From assembly GCF_022899355.1 (NCBI RefSeq), contig NZ_JALJCK010000016.1, forward strand, positions 1-64,000: DNA of 64,000 bases. Reading direction: 5' to 3'. Position 1 is the first letter of the stretch, and each line of letters starts with the position of its first letter. The position numbers and the translations under genes were made by a program. The notes under the pieces are model-generated. The model was not told the origin of the DNA. It worked only from the letters and a program-made list of their open reading frames with translations, and did no database searches. This document shows positions 24,547 through 33,219 of the stretch, piece after piece. The DNA comes from Shinella yambaruensis (GTDB taxonomy: Bacteria; Pseudomonadota; Alphaproteobacteria; Rhizobiales; Rhizobiaceae).

Positions 24547-25850
24547 CAAATCTCCCCACTCAGGAATTCATCCTCATAGGGAAAGCGCGACAGCAGCTCC
24601 GTGCCGGTTTCCGTGATCAGGATCTCGTCTTCGAGCTTCACGCCCTCACGGCCGCCCTTTTCGCCGATATAGCTCTCGACGGAGACGACCATACCGGGCA
24701 CGAGATGGCCGTCGCGGCCATAGGTCTCGTAGTCGATCGCATGGGCGATGAACGGCGTCTCGCCGTGCATGCCGACGCCGTGCATCACCGACGTGTAACG
24801 CTGATCGACGAAGCGATCGGGTATCTTCCATGCCTTTTCGGCGATCTCGCGGAAGGCCATGCCCGGCTTGACGATATCGATATTGTGCCGAACCTGTTCG
24901 TAGGCCATCCGGTAGAGCGATTTCTGGTAGGGCGTCGGCTTGCCGGGGCCGCAGCGGAAGGTGCGCGAGAAATCGGAATAGTAGCCGTAGCAGCCGATCG
25001 TATCGGTATCGAGGGCGACCAGTTCGCCGGGTCGGATCTTGCGCCCGCTCGCCTCGTTGAACCAGGGATTGGTGCGCTGTCCGGAACTGAGAAGGCGCGT
25101 CTCGATGAACTCGCCACCCTGCCGGATGACCTCCTGATACATGATCGCGAAAAGCTCGTTCTCCGAAACGCCCGGCTTGATCGCCTCGCGAACGGCGGCA
25201 ACCGCCGCTTCGGCACCGGCCATCGAGACCTGAAGGCACTTGACCTCCTCCGGCGTCTTGACGGCCCTGACGGCAAGGATCTCGCCCTGGCAGTCCCTGA
25301 CCTCGCAGCCGCGCTTTTCGAGCGCGAGCGCCTGAAGGTGGCTGCAGCGGTCCATGCCGAGCTTCATCGAGCCGCCGCCGTGCTGCTTGAGCAGCTCCGT
25401 GATTTCGTCGGCGAACGGCCCGGCGGTCTCGTCGTCCTTGCCGGAAACCGAGGACCAGACGAGCTTGGACGGGCGGGCCTCGTCGATCGTGTCGAGCACC
25501 ATCGAGACATGATAGCTCTGCGGGTATTCGAAAAGGACGATCGGACCTTCCGTGGGAATGAAGAAATAACGCGTCGAGTTGCGCAGGAAATATCCGAACA
25601 TGTTGCGCGATCCCGTCGCGTAGCGCTGGTTGTAGGGATCGAAAAGCACCACGGCGCCGTAACCGGCCGCGCGCATCCAGTCGCGAAGCTTCCTCAGCCG
25701 CCCCTTGCGCAGCGCATCCGCATCGATGAACGACGGCTCCGTGTCGGAAAGCCACATGCCGCCGGCCGGATCGGCTGCCGCCGGATGGCGCATGCGGTCC
25801 TTGAAATCCACGTCTTCCACGCTGTCGGGATCGAATACAACAATGCTCAT
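24546..25850 (-). CDS. M24-family (creatinase/Xaa-Pro peptidase fold) protein resembling DMSP lyase DddP
   Basis: A 434-residue pita-bread-fold protein. Metal ligands are visible at Asp281 and Asp283 (ALDTDTIG), Asp293 (YYSDFSRTF), His357 (VMHGVGMHG), Glu392 (SVESYIG) and Glu407 (KLEDEIL). Long stretches (FDPYNQRYATGS, IETRLLSSGQRTNPWF) match my memory of DddP better than creatinase or ectoine hydrolase. The position aligning with the proposed catalytic Asp of DddP (MHGVGLCDEW) is Gly363 here, so DMSP cleavage is doubtful. Hydrolysis or elimination of another onium compound is possible. The start at 25850 is preceded by GGAGAGCCCC. Confidence 0.83.
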   Translation of the reverse strand: MSIVVFDPDSVEDVDFKDRMRHPAAADPAGGMWLSDTEPSFIDADALRKGRLRKLRDWMRAAGYGAVVLFDPYNQRYATGSRNMFGYFLRNSTRYFFIPTEGPIVLFEYPQSYHVSMVLDTIDEARPSKLVWSSVSGKDDETAGPFADEITELLKQHGGGSMKLGMDRCSHLQALALEKRGCEVRDCQGEILAVRAVKTPEEVKCLQVSMAGAEAAVAAVREAIKPGVSENELFAIMYQEVIRQGGEFIETRLLSSGQRTNPWFNEASGRKIRPGELVALDTDTIGCYGYYSDFSRTFRCGPGKPTPYQKSLYRMAYEQVRHNIDIVKPGMAFREIAEKAWKIPDRFVDQRYTSVMHGVGMHGETPFIAHAIDYETYGRDGHLVPGMVVSVESYIGEKGGREGVKLEDEILITETGTELLSRFPYEDEFLSGEI

Positions 25851-25941
25851 GGGGCTCTCCTTTTCCAAGAGAATGGAGAAGGACCGGAGCACGCAATTGC
25901 GCGAACTCCGCAGATTCTATGCCGAAATCCGCACCCGCCCA

Positions 25942-26934
25942 TTATTTCAGTCCCGCGATTGCACGCGGCGCCTCACCTGCCCGCGAGATGCGGCGGCGCA
26001 CGCTGTGCGGCACATAGCCAAACCGCTGCTTGAAGGCCCGGGAGAAGGCGGCCGCATTGCCGAAACCGCAGGCGACGGCGACCTCATTCACCGGCAGGCT
26101 GGAATGCGTCAGCATGTCTGCGGCCCGGCCGAGCCTCAGATTGCGGTAATAGGCATTGGGCGCCGTCCCGAGCTCGGCCTTGAAGGAGCGCTCAAGCTTG
26201 TCGGACGAGACATTGAGGCGACGCGCCAGATCCTCGATCCGCAGCACGTCCTCGATGGCGTCCTCCATCATCGCCACGGCGGAGAGCACGAGGTCGTCGC
26301 GAATGCCGCTGCGGATGCGCAATGTCAGCAGCCGTCGGTCGGCGTCGGGCCGCAACGGACTGTGCATGTACCAGCCGGCGACGCCGTCGGCGAGGTCTTC
26401 GCCATAGTCGCGCCGGATCATCTCCAGCATCATGTCGAGACTGCCGATCCCGCCGACGGACGTGAAGCGGCGGCGGTCGATGACGAAGAGGTCGGAGCGC
26501 ATGTCGAGATGCGGGAAAGCCTCCTGGAACGCAGGCTGGCTGGTCCAGTGCAGCGTGCAGGCATGACCGTCGAGCAGCCCCTTGCGCGCGAGGAAGAAGG
26601 CTGCGTCGGCGATCGCGCCAAGCTCGGCCCCGGCGCGGAGGTTCTTGCGGATCCACGCCATCTCCTCGTCGGCGACGAGATGCTCGGCATCGCCGCCGGA
26701 ACACACGACGATCCGGTCGACCTCCGGCGCGCGGCGGACATGGAAGTCCGGCTCGATGCCGATCCCGTTCGACGCCTTGATCCTTTCACCGGCCGCAACG
26801 GTGATCCAGGAATAGCATTGCCTGCCGGAGAGCGTGTTCGCCGCACGCAGGGGCTCGATGATGGAGCTGAAGGCCATCAGCGGGAAGTTCGGAAATATCA
26901 GAACCGCAAAGCGGATCGGTTCGGACCCTTTCAC
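25942..26934 (-). CDS. GlxA-type transcriptional regulator (DJ-1/PfpI plus AraC domains)
   Basis: A 330-residue regulator with an N-terminal DJ-1/PfpI-like domain (FAVLIFPNFPLMAFSSIIEP) and a C-terminal AraC HTH (LARRLNVSSDKLERSFKAEL, VAVACGFGNAAAFSRAFKQR). The start is taken as GTG 26934, 17 bases after the MttB-family stop and eight bases after GGAG; the open frame extends upstream into MttB. Encoded inside the operon, it is likely an autoregulated activator responding to a quaternary amine or its demethylation product, as GbdR does. Confidence 0.87.
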   Translation of the reverse strand: MKGSEPIRFAVLIFPNFPLMAFSSIIEPLRAANTLSGRQCYSWITVAAGERIKASNGIGIEPDFHVRRAPEVDRIVVCSGGDAEHLVADEEMAWIRKNLRAGAELGAIADAAFFLARKGLLDGHACTLHWTSQPAFQEAFPHLDMRSDLFVIDRRRFTSVGGIGSLDMMLEMIRRDYGEDLADGVAGWYMHSPLRPDADRRLLTLRIRSGIRDDLVLSAVAMMEDAIEDVLRIEDLARRLNVSSDKLERSFKAELGTAPNAYYRNLRLGRAADMLTHSSLPVNEVAVACGFGNAAAFSRAFKQRFGYVPHSVRRRISRAGEAPRAIAGLK

Positions 26935-26950
26935 CGGCTGTTCTCCAAGC

Positions 26951-28486
26951 TTATGGCTCCCCTGCCCCGATCTCCTCGCGGCGCCGGACGATATAGGCGT
27001 CGAGCTCCTCGCGGATGGCCGGATCGAGCGCCGGCTCCTCGTATTCCCGCAAGGCCTGCTGCCAGACGTCGGTCGCGCGTTCCAGCGCATCGCGACCGCC
27101 GGCCTCCTGCCAGCTGCCGTAGTTCTGCCAGTTGGAAAGGATCGGCTGGTAGAAGGCCGTCTCGTATCGCGCCATCGTGTGTTCGGAGCCGAAGAAATGT
27201 CCGCCGGCCGGCACCGCCTTGATGGCTTCGAAGCCGAGATCGTCCTCGGAGAAGGGCATGGGCGCGAGGAAGCCCATCATGTTCTGCAGGATCTCGACGT
27301 CGAGCACGAGTTTCTCGTAGGAGGCCGTCAGCCCGCCTTCGAGCCAGCCCGCCGCGTGATAGATGAGGTTCGCGCCGCCGAGCACCGCTCCCCAGGTCGC
27401 CATCCCCGTCTCGTAGGCCGCCTGAAGATCGACGGTATTGGAGGCATTGGCATTCGACGTGCGATAGGGCAGCCCGTATCGCCGGGCGAGCTGGCCCGCG
27501 ATGATGTTCGCCTTGGTGTTCTCGGGCGTGCCGAAGGCCGGCGCACCGGAGCGCATGTCCACATTGGACGTGAACGCGCCGTACATGACCGGCGTGCCGG
27601 GATTGACCAGCTGGGCAAGCGTAACGCCGAACAGCGCTTCGGCATTCTGCTGGCAGAGCGCCGCCGCCAGCGTCACCGGCGTCATGGCGCCCATGAGGGT
27701 GAACGGCGTGATGGTCACCGGCTGCCCATGCTCGGCCATGGCGATGAGCCCGTCCGCCATCGCATCATCGAAGAGCCGGGGCGAGTTGACGGAGATGATC
27801 GTGATGACACCAGGCGACCGGCGCATCTCCTCGACGCCGATGCCCCGCGCGATCGCCATCATGTTGATGCCGTCGACAGCGCGCCCCCGGCCGATGGCGG
27901 TGCAGTGGAAGCTGAGATCGCTGAGCGTGATATTCGCGTTGTAGGTATCGAGGTGGCGCGAATTGGCCGGCAGCTCGATCGGCGCGCAGACCTGGTTCCC
28001 GAGGATATGGATCGCGTTGAAGTAATGGGCCAGCCGCGTGAAGTTCCGGTAGTCGGCCAGATTGCCCTGCCGCCGGCCGTTGACCCGGTCGTGCACGTTC
28101 GGCGGGCCGGCGACGAGGCCGAAGGCCATGGTGTTGCCGCCGATCGTCAGGCGTTTTTCCGGATTGCGGCTGGTGAGCGTGAAGGCGGACGGCGTGGTGG
28201 CCAGCGCCGCCGCGACGATGGTCTCGTCGATGCGGATCGTCAGGTTCTCGCGGTCGACGATGGCGCCCGCCCTCTCGAACAGCGCCATCGCCTTTTCGCT
28301 CATCACGCGGATGCCGATCTCGGAGAGAATGCGCATCGAATTGCGGTGAAGCGCCTCGAGACGCTCCTCGTCGAGAAGCTGCATCGGAGGATAGGTGTTG
28401 ACGACCTCCTGCCACGGCAGCTGCGAAATCCCGCCGCCACCCCGGCCTGCCCGCGATCGCCGGCCGCCGCCGCGTCTGTCACTCAT
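26951..28486 (-). CDS. MttB-family (trimethylamine methyltransferase superfamily) protein without pyrrolysine
   Basis: A 511-residue TIM-barrel protein recognised from NTYPPMQLLDEERLEALHRN, AFGLVAGPPNVHD, LARRYGLPYRTSNANASNTV, YHAAGWLEGGL and FFGSEHTMARYE. The frame is uninterrupted by TAG, so it belongs to the non-pyrrolysine branch. Characterised members (MtgB, MtpB, MtcB) move a methyl group from glycine betaine, proline betaine or carnitine to a corrinoid protein. No corrinoid protein or methylcorrinoid:THF methyltransferase is encoded in this window. The start at 28486 (MSDRRGGGRRSRAG) leaves a Gly/Arg-rich tail. It heads the twelve-gene leftward run. Confidence 0.9.
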   Translation of the reverse strand: MSDRRGGGRRSRAGRGGGGISQLPWQEVVNTYPPMQLLDEERLEALHRNSMRILSEIGIRVMSEKAMALFERAGAIVDRENLTIRIDETIVAAALATTPSAFTLTSRNPEKRLTIGGNTMAFGLVAGPPNVHDRVNGRRQGNLADYRNFTRLAHYFNAIHILGNQVCAPIELPANSRHLDTYNANITLSDLSFHCTAIGRGRAVDGINMMAIARGIGVEEMRRSPGVITIISVNSPRLFDDAMADGLIAMAEHGQPVTITPFTLMGAMTPVTLAAALCQQNAEALFGVTLAQLVNPGTPVMYGAFTSNVDMRSGAPAFGTPENTKANIIAGQLARRYGLPYRTSNANASNTVDLQAAYETGMATWGAVLGGANLIYHAAGWLEGGLTASYEKLVLDVEILQNMMGFLAPMPFSEDDLGFEAIKAVPAGGHFFGSEHTMARYETAFYQPILSNWQNYGSWQEAGGRDALERATDVWQQALREYEEPALDPAIREELDAYIVRRREEIGAGEP

Positions 28487-28714
28487 CGAGAACTGCCTTT
28501 CACACGCTTGCATCCGCCGCAAGGGGGCAATGACGAGCCCTCGGCATCGGACATGCGTTTATGTTCCGCCTCCCTGGAACTATGGCCAATCCCGACCCGG
28601 TCTTCACACGATAAGTTCGGCGGCAATGGCCAAGAAAAACGATGTCATGGCGCATCCCGCACTTGCGCAGCGCGAAGGGACCGGATTAGCCTCGGGCAAA
28701 AAGGGGAATCCGCA

Positions 28715-29602
28715 ATGAAGCCGCCGCCGCCACTGAACTATATCCGTTCCTTCGAATGCTCCGCCCGGCACCTGAGTTTCACGGACGCGGCCAACGAACT
28801 GGGCTATACGCAGGCGGCGATCAGCAATCATGTGCGCGCGCTCGAACAGTATCTCGGCCGCCAGCTCTTCATCCGCTATCCGCGCAGCCTCAAGCTGACG
28901 GAAATGGGGGAGGCCTTTCTTCCCACGCTGCGCCAGGCGCTGAACCAGATCGATTTCGCGACGGAAGCCGTGCTCGCCTCGGCCCGCAACAAGACGGTCG
29001 TCATTTCCTGCCCTACCAGCCTTGCCGAAAACTGGCTGGCGAAGTGCGTCGCCGGCTTCAGCCGGAAACATCCCGAGGTGGAGATCCTCCTGCACGGCAC
29101 GATCTGGGAGGATTCGACGGAACAGATCGCCGATATCCTCATTTCCATCCGCCGCTTCGACAATATGCCGGCAAACGGCAGGCAGCTCTGGAACGACCGG
29201 CTCGTGCTTCTCTGCGCGCCCCAGCTCGTGCACGGGCAGAATGCGATCAGGACGCCGCAAGACGTCCTGACATCCAACTGGATCGCCGTGCATGGACGAC
29301 AGGAATTCTGGCAGGACATGGCCGATGCGCTCGGCATCGACGCCTCCGCGAACGACAAGCGGCTTTCCACCAACTCCACCAATATCGCGCTCGAAATGGC
29401 GGCAAGCGGCGCCGGCTGCATCGTGACCACCTGGTCGCTCGCCCGCATCTATGTCGACCGCGGCCTGCTCGTCGAGCCTTTCCAGACCCGCGCCAGGAGC
29501 GCGTGGAACTACTACCTCGCAGAAGGGCAGGCATCGAAAGGAACGACCGTCGCGAAGGTACGCGACTGGATCGTCGCCGAAGCGCAGACGGTGATCGGCT
29601 GA
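28715..29602 (+). CDS. LysR-family regulator (GcvA-like)
   Basis: A 295-residue protein with an N-terminal HTH (LNYIRSFECSARHLSFTDAA, NELGYTQAAISNHVRALE) and a LysR substrate domain (VVISCPTSLAENWLAKCVAG). The opening PPPPLNYIRSFECSARHLSF is typical of the GcvA subgroup that controls glycine-cleavage and related one-carbon genes. The start at 28715 is preceded by AAAAGGGGAATCC. It is divergent from the MttB operon (228-base gap) and lies upstream of the FAD-GcvT dehydrogenase, so it may regulate either or both. Confidence 0.9.
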   Translation: MKPPPPLNYIRSFECSARHLSFTDAANELGYTQAAISNHVRALEQYLGRQLFIRYPRSLKLTEMGEAFLPTLRQALNQIDFATEAVLASARNKTVVISCPTSLAENWLAKCVAGFSRKHPEVEILLHGTIWEDSTEQIADILISIRRFDNMPANGRQLWNDRLVLLCAPQLVHGQNAIRTPQDVLTSNWIAVHGRQEFWQDMADALGIDASANDKRLSTNSTNIALEMAASGAGCIVTTWSLARIYVDRGLLVEPFQTRARSAWNYYLAEGQASKGTTVAKVRDWIVAEAQTVIG

Positions 29603-29678
29603 CAGGCCCGGTGCCGCAAAAGGCCGACTTCAGACTAGCCGAGCCCCATCCGGCAACAAGCGAAAATTGCGGGATCAA

Positions 29679-29709
29679 TGACCTCGTTTTATTTGTCCAT
29701 CCGAGGTCA
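29679..29709. promoter_or_regulatory. Long perfect dyad upstream of the FAD-GcvT dehydrogenase
   Basis: TGACCTCG (29679-29686) and CGAGGTCA (29702-29709) are perfect inverted repeats with a 15-base spacer, in the 222-base gap after the GcvA-like gene. The arms sit two helical turns apart on the same face of DNA, as expected for a dimeric regulator. Confidence 0.5.
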
Positions 29710-29824
29710 AAAGCGGCCGATTTCCCGCTCTCGCCGCCTTTTGGAAGCAACCGCCCGCCCCTAGACTGGGCCTGCCGGCACAGGTTCGCCGGTGCAGAGG
29801 TCATCAGTTCAAGGCTGGAATTCT

Positions 29825-32245
29825 ATGCGCTCCCACGCTCAAGCGGTCGTCATCGGCGGCGGTCTCATCGGTTGTTCCATTCTCTACCATCTCACCAAGC
29901 TCGGCTGGTCCGACGTCGTGCTTCTGGAGCGCAGCGAACTGACGTCGGGCTCGACCTGGCATGCGGCGGCCAATATCCATGGCCTGCACGACTCCACCAA
30001 TATCAGCCTGCTCCAGCACTATACGATGGCGCTCTACAAGGAGCTGGAGGTGGAGACCGGGCAGGGCTGCGGGATCTTCCAGCCCGGTTCCCTCTACCTC
30101 GCGCAGACCGAGGCGCGCGAGCACCAGCTGAGGCTGCAGGAGGCCAAGGCGCGCCGCTACAAGATGAACTTCTACGAGATCGGCCGCGACGAGGCGGAGC
30201 GCCTGCACCCGCTCGTCGACTTCGACGGCATCCGCTGCATCATGTACGAGCCGGAAGGCGGAAACGTCGATCCGTCCGGGGTGACGATGGCCTATGCGGC
30301 GGGCGCGCGGCAGCGGGGTGCGGAAATCCACCGCTTCACGCCTGTCACGGGCACCGAGGCGCAGCCGGACGGCAGCTGGATCGTGCGCACGCCAAAGGGC
30401 GACATCCGCACCCGATGGGTCGTCAACGCCGCCGGGCTGTGGGGCCGCGAAGTGGCCGCCATGGCCGGGCTGGAACTTCCGCTGATGCCGACCGAACACC
30501 AGTATTTCGTGACCGAGACCATCCCGGAGATCGCCGCGCTCGACCGGCGGCTTCCCTCCGTCGCCGACCGCGACGGCGAATATTACCTCCGGCAGGAGGG
30601 ACTCGGCCTGCTGATCGGCGCCTACGAGCGCGACATGCGGTTCTGGGCGGAGGACGGCACGCCGCCCGGCTTCGGCCACGAGCTCTTCCCCGACGACCTC
30701 GAACGCATCGAGGAGAACATGCTGCGTGCCATCGACCGTGTGCCGGTCGTCGGAACGGCGGGTGTCAAGCGCGTGATCAACGGGCCGATGATCTGGTCGC
30801 CGGACAGCGCAGTCCTCTTCGGCCCCGTGCCGGAGCTGGCGAACTACTTCTGCTGCAACGGCATCATCCCCGGTTTCTCGCAGTCCGGCGGCATGGGCAG
30901 GCTCGCGGCGGAATGGATGATCGAGGGCGAGCCGTCGCTCGACATGTTCGGCTGGGACATGGCCCGCTTCGGCCATTGGGCGGGCAAGGCCTTCACGAAG
31001 GCGCGCGTGCAGGACCAGTACAGCCATCGCTTCAAGATCCATTTCCCGAACGAGGAGCGCGCGGCCGGGCGTCCCGTCCGCAGTCGTCCGGCCTACGAGA
31101 AGCAGAAGGCGATGGGCGCCGTCTTCGGCCTCAACTTCGGCTGGGAGCACCCCCTCTGGTTCTCCGCCGAGGGCGAGCCGAAGGAAGAGACGGCCGGCTT
31201 CACCCGCCAGAACTGGTGGGCACCGGTCGGCCGCGAGGCGCGCATGCTGCGCGAGAATGCCGGCATCATCGACATCTCCAACTTCGCCAAATATGCGGTG
31301 AAGGGGCCCGGCGCCGCGGACTGGCTGAATGCGCTCTTCGCCAATCGCATGCCGACGGAGGTCGGCCGCTCCTGCCTGACGCCGCTCATCGGCAAGCGCG
31401 GCGGCATCGCGGGCGATTTCACCGTGACGAAGCTCGCCGGGGACGAATTCATGGTCTTCGGCTCCGGCATGGCGGAACGCTATCACCAGCGCTTCTTCAA
31501 GGCGGTTCCGCTTCCCGAGGACACCAGCTTCACATCGATGACGGAACGCCTCTGCGCCTTCAACGTCGCCGGGCCGAAATCGCGCGAGCTGCTGATGCGC
31601 CTGACGAACGAGGATCTTTCCAACGGCAGCTTCCCCTTCATGCGCTCCCGCAGGATGAGCGTCGCCGGCATCGATGTCGTCGCGCTGCGCGTCTCCTTCA
31701 CCGGCGATCTCGGCTGGGAGCTCTACTGCGGCGCCGATGAGCAGGTGGCGCTCTACGACGCGCTGCTGGAGGCCGGCAGGGACCTGGGTGCAGGCCCCGT
31801 CGGCGCACGCGCGCTCACCTCGCTGCGCATCGAAAAGGGCTACGGCAGCTGGAGCCGCGAATATTCACCCGAATACAGGCCGCAGGAAAGCGGCCTCGAC
31901 CGTCTGATAAAGATCGACAAGGGCGCCTTTCTCAACAAGGACGCCTACGTGAAAATCGCGGCGGAACCCGCAAGGCAAAGGCTCTCGATCGTCTCGATCG
32001 AAGCGGAAGAGGCGGACGCCACCGGCGGCGAGCCGATCTTCCTTCCCGATGGAACCCCGGCCGGCCAGGTTTCTTCGGGCGCTTACGGCTACACCGTCGG
32101 CATGTCGCTCGCCCTTTGCTACATCAATGCCGACCTGGCGAAGCCGGGCGACAAGGTGAGCGTCGCCATTTTGGGCCGCCCGCATGACGCCGTCATTCTG
32201 CAGCAACCGCCGTTCGATGCGGAAGGAACGCGGCTTCGCATGTAG
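29825..32245 (+). CDS. Dimethylglycine/sarcosine dehydrogenase-like FAD-GcvT protein
   Basis: An 806-residue fusion of an N-terminal DAO-type FAD domain (AVVIGGGLIGCSILYHLTKL) and a C-terminal GcvT-like THF-binding domain from about residue 430 (LRENAGIIDISNFAKYAVKG, FNVAGPKSRELLMRLTN, SFTGDLGWELYCG, IEKGYGSWSREYSPEY). His46 in SGSTWHAAA is the expected covalent-FAD histidine. Family members oxidise N-methyl groups of dimethylglycine or sarcosine and hand formaldehyde to THF. The start at 29825 gives the correct N-terminus. The substrate is probably the tertiary or secondary amine left by the betaine-processing enzymes. Confidence 0.9.
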   Translation: MRSHAQAVVIGGGLIGCSILYHLTKLGWSDVVLLERSELTSGSTWHAAANIHGLHDSTNISLLQHYTMALYKELEVETGQGCGIFQPGSLYLAQTEAREHQLRLQEAKARRYKMNFYEIGRDEAERLHPLVDFDGIRCIMYEPEGGNVDPSGVTMAYAAGARQRGAEIHRFTPVTGTEAQPDGSWIVRTPKGDIRTRWVVNAAGLWGREVAAMAGLELPLMPTEHQYFVTETIPEIAALDRRLPSVADRDGEYYLRQEGLGLLIGAYERDMRFWAEDGTPPGFGHELFPDDLERIEENMLRAIDRVPVVGTAGVKRVINGPMIWSPDSAVLFGPVPELANYFCCNGIIPGFSQSGGMGRLAAEWMIEGEPSLDMFGWDMARFGHWAGKAFTKARVQDQYSHRFKIHFPNEERAAGRPVRSRPAYEKQKAMGAVFGLNFGWEHPLWFSAEGEPKEETAGFTRQNWWAPVGREARMLRENAGIIDISNFAKYAVKGPGAADWLNALFANRMPTEVGRSCLTPLIGKRGGIAGDFTVTKLAGDEFMVFGSGMAERYHQRFFKAVPLPEDTSFTSMTERLCAFNVAGPKSRELLMRLTNEDLSNGSFPFMRSRRMSVAGIDVVALRVSFTGDLGWELYCGADEQVALYDALLEAGRDLGAGPVGARALTSLRIEKGYGSWSREYSPEYRPQESGLDRLIKIDKGAFLNKDAYVKIAAEPARQRLSIVSIEAEEADATGGEPIFLPDGTPAGQVSSGAYGYTVGMSLALCYINADLAKPGDKVSVAILGRPHDAVILQQPPFDAEGTRLRM

Positions 32246-32254
32246 CCGACCCTG

Positions 32255-32268
32255 CCGCCGCAAGGCGG
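32255..32268. terminator. Short stem-loop between convergent genes
   Basis: CCGCC-GCAA-GGCGG (32255-32268) lies between the stop of the FAD-GcvT gene (32245) and the stop of the dehydrogenase on the other strand (32269). A GCAA tetraloop stabilises it. It may serve both genes as a terminator, although no strong U-tract is present. Confidence 0.4.
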
Positions 32269-33156
32269 TCAGACCTCCTCCAGCCCGCGCAGCATCTCGA
32301 TGACCGCCGAGAAGTCGCGGCCACCCTGGCCCCGCTTCTCGAAAAGCCCGTAGAGCTGCGCCGCCAGACCGCCGAGCGGTGTCGCCGCGCCGGTCGAAAG
32401 GGCGGCCTCCTGCGCGAGCATCAGGTCCTTCAGCATCAGCGACGCCGCAAAGCCCGGCTTGTAGCTGTTGTTGGCGGGCGAGCCGGGAACGGGTCCCGGC
32501 ACGGGGCAATAGCTCGTGAGCGACCAGCACTGCCCGGAGGAGGTGGACGCCACGTCGAAAAGGGCCTGGTGCGAGAGCCCGAGCCTCTCGCCCAGGGCAA
32601 AGGCCTCGCAGACGCCGATCATCGAGATGCCGAGGATCATGTTGTTGCAGATCTTCGCGGCCTGCCCGGCACCGGCGCCGCCGCAATGCACGATCCTGCG
32701 GCCCATGGCGGCGAGGATGGGCTCGGCCTGCCCGAAAGCGGCATCCTCTCCGCCGGCCATGAAGGTGAGCGTGGCCGCCGCCGCACCGCCCGTGCCGCCG
32801 GAGACCGGGGCGTCGAGGGACGGGCAGCCGCGTCCGGTGGCGAGCGCATGCGCCTTGCGGGCGCTCTCCACGTCGATGGTCGAACTGTCGATCATCAGCG
32901 TGCGATCCTTCACGAGCCCGCAAAGCTCGCCCCAGACGGACAGGACATGCGCGCCCTTCGGCAGCATGGTGACGACGCATTCGGCATCGGCAACGGCATC
33001 GGCAAGCGTCGCGGCCACCGAAATGCCGGCCGCGGCCGCCGCCGCCCGGGATGCCTCGGAAAGGTCGAAGCCGGCGACGGCATGGCCGGCCTTCACCAGA
33101 TTGGCCGCCATCGGGCCACCCATATTGCCGAGGCCAACAAATGCGATCTTCGTCAT
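32269..33156 (-). CDS. 3-hydroxyisobutyrate dehydrogenase-like beta-hydroxyacid dehydrogenase
   Basis: A 295-residue NAD-dependent dehydrogenase. The Rossmann motif VGLGNMGGPMAANL is at 7-20, the substrate motif DAPVSGGTGGA at 115-125 and catalytic Lys168 in AGQAAKICNNM. The match to valine-pathway 3-hydroxyisobutyrate dehydrogenase (MmsB) is strong, but no other valine-pathway genes are adjacent, so another beta-hydroxyacid is possible. It lies 63 bases after the GMC oxidoreductase on the same strand and may be the last gene of the transporter operon. Confidence 0.88.
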   Translation of the reverse strand: MTKIAFVGLGNMGGPMAANLVKAGHAVAGFDLSEASRAAAAAAGISVAATLADAVADAECVVTMLPKGAHVLSVWGELCGLVKDRTLMIDSSTIDVESARKAHALATGRGCPSLDAPVSGGTGGAAAATLTFMAGGEDAAFGQAEPILAAMGRRIVHCGGAGAGQAAKICNNMILGISMIGVCEAFALGERLGLSHQALFDVASTSSGQCWSLTSYCPVPGPVPGSPANNSYKPGFAASLMLKDLMLAQEAALSTGAATPLGGLAAQLYGLFEKRGQGGRDFSAVIEMLRGLEEV

Positions 33157-33219
33157 GTCTTCCTCACTTCATCCGCAAAAGCGGTTCGTTGCCCGCAAGA
33201 TAAGCGTCAACCGCGCTCC

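Noticed and set aside
24546-25850. Calling the M24 gene a DMSP lyase (dddP) outright
   Set aside because: The position of the proposed catalytic Asp is Gly363, and the operon context is quaternary-amine transport, so only the family resemblance is reported.
26951-28486. Possible pyrrolysine (in-frame TAG) in the MttB-family gene
   Set aside because: The frame is continuous from the start codon to a terminal TAA, with no internal TAG, so it is a non-pyrrolysine homologue.
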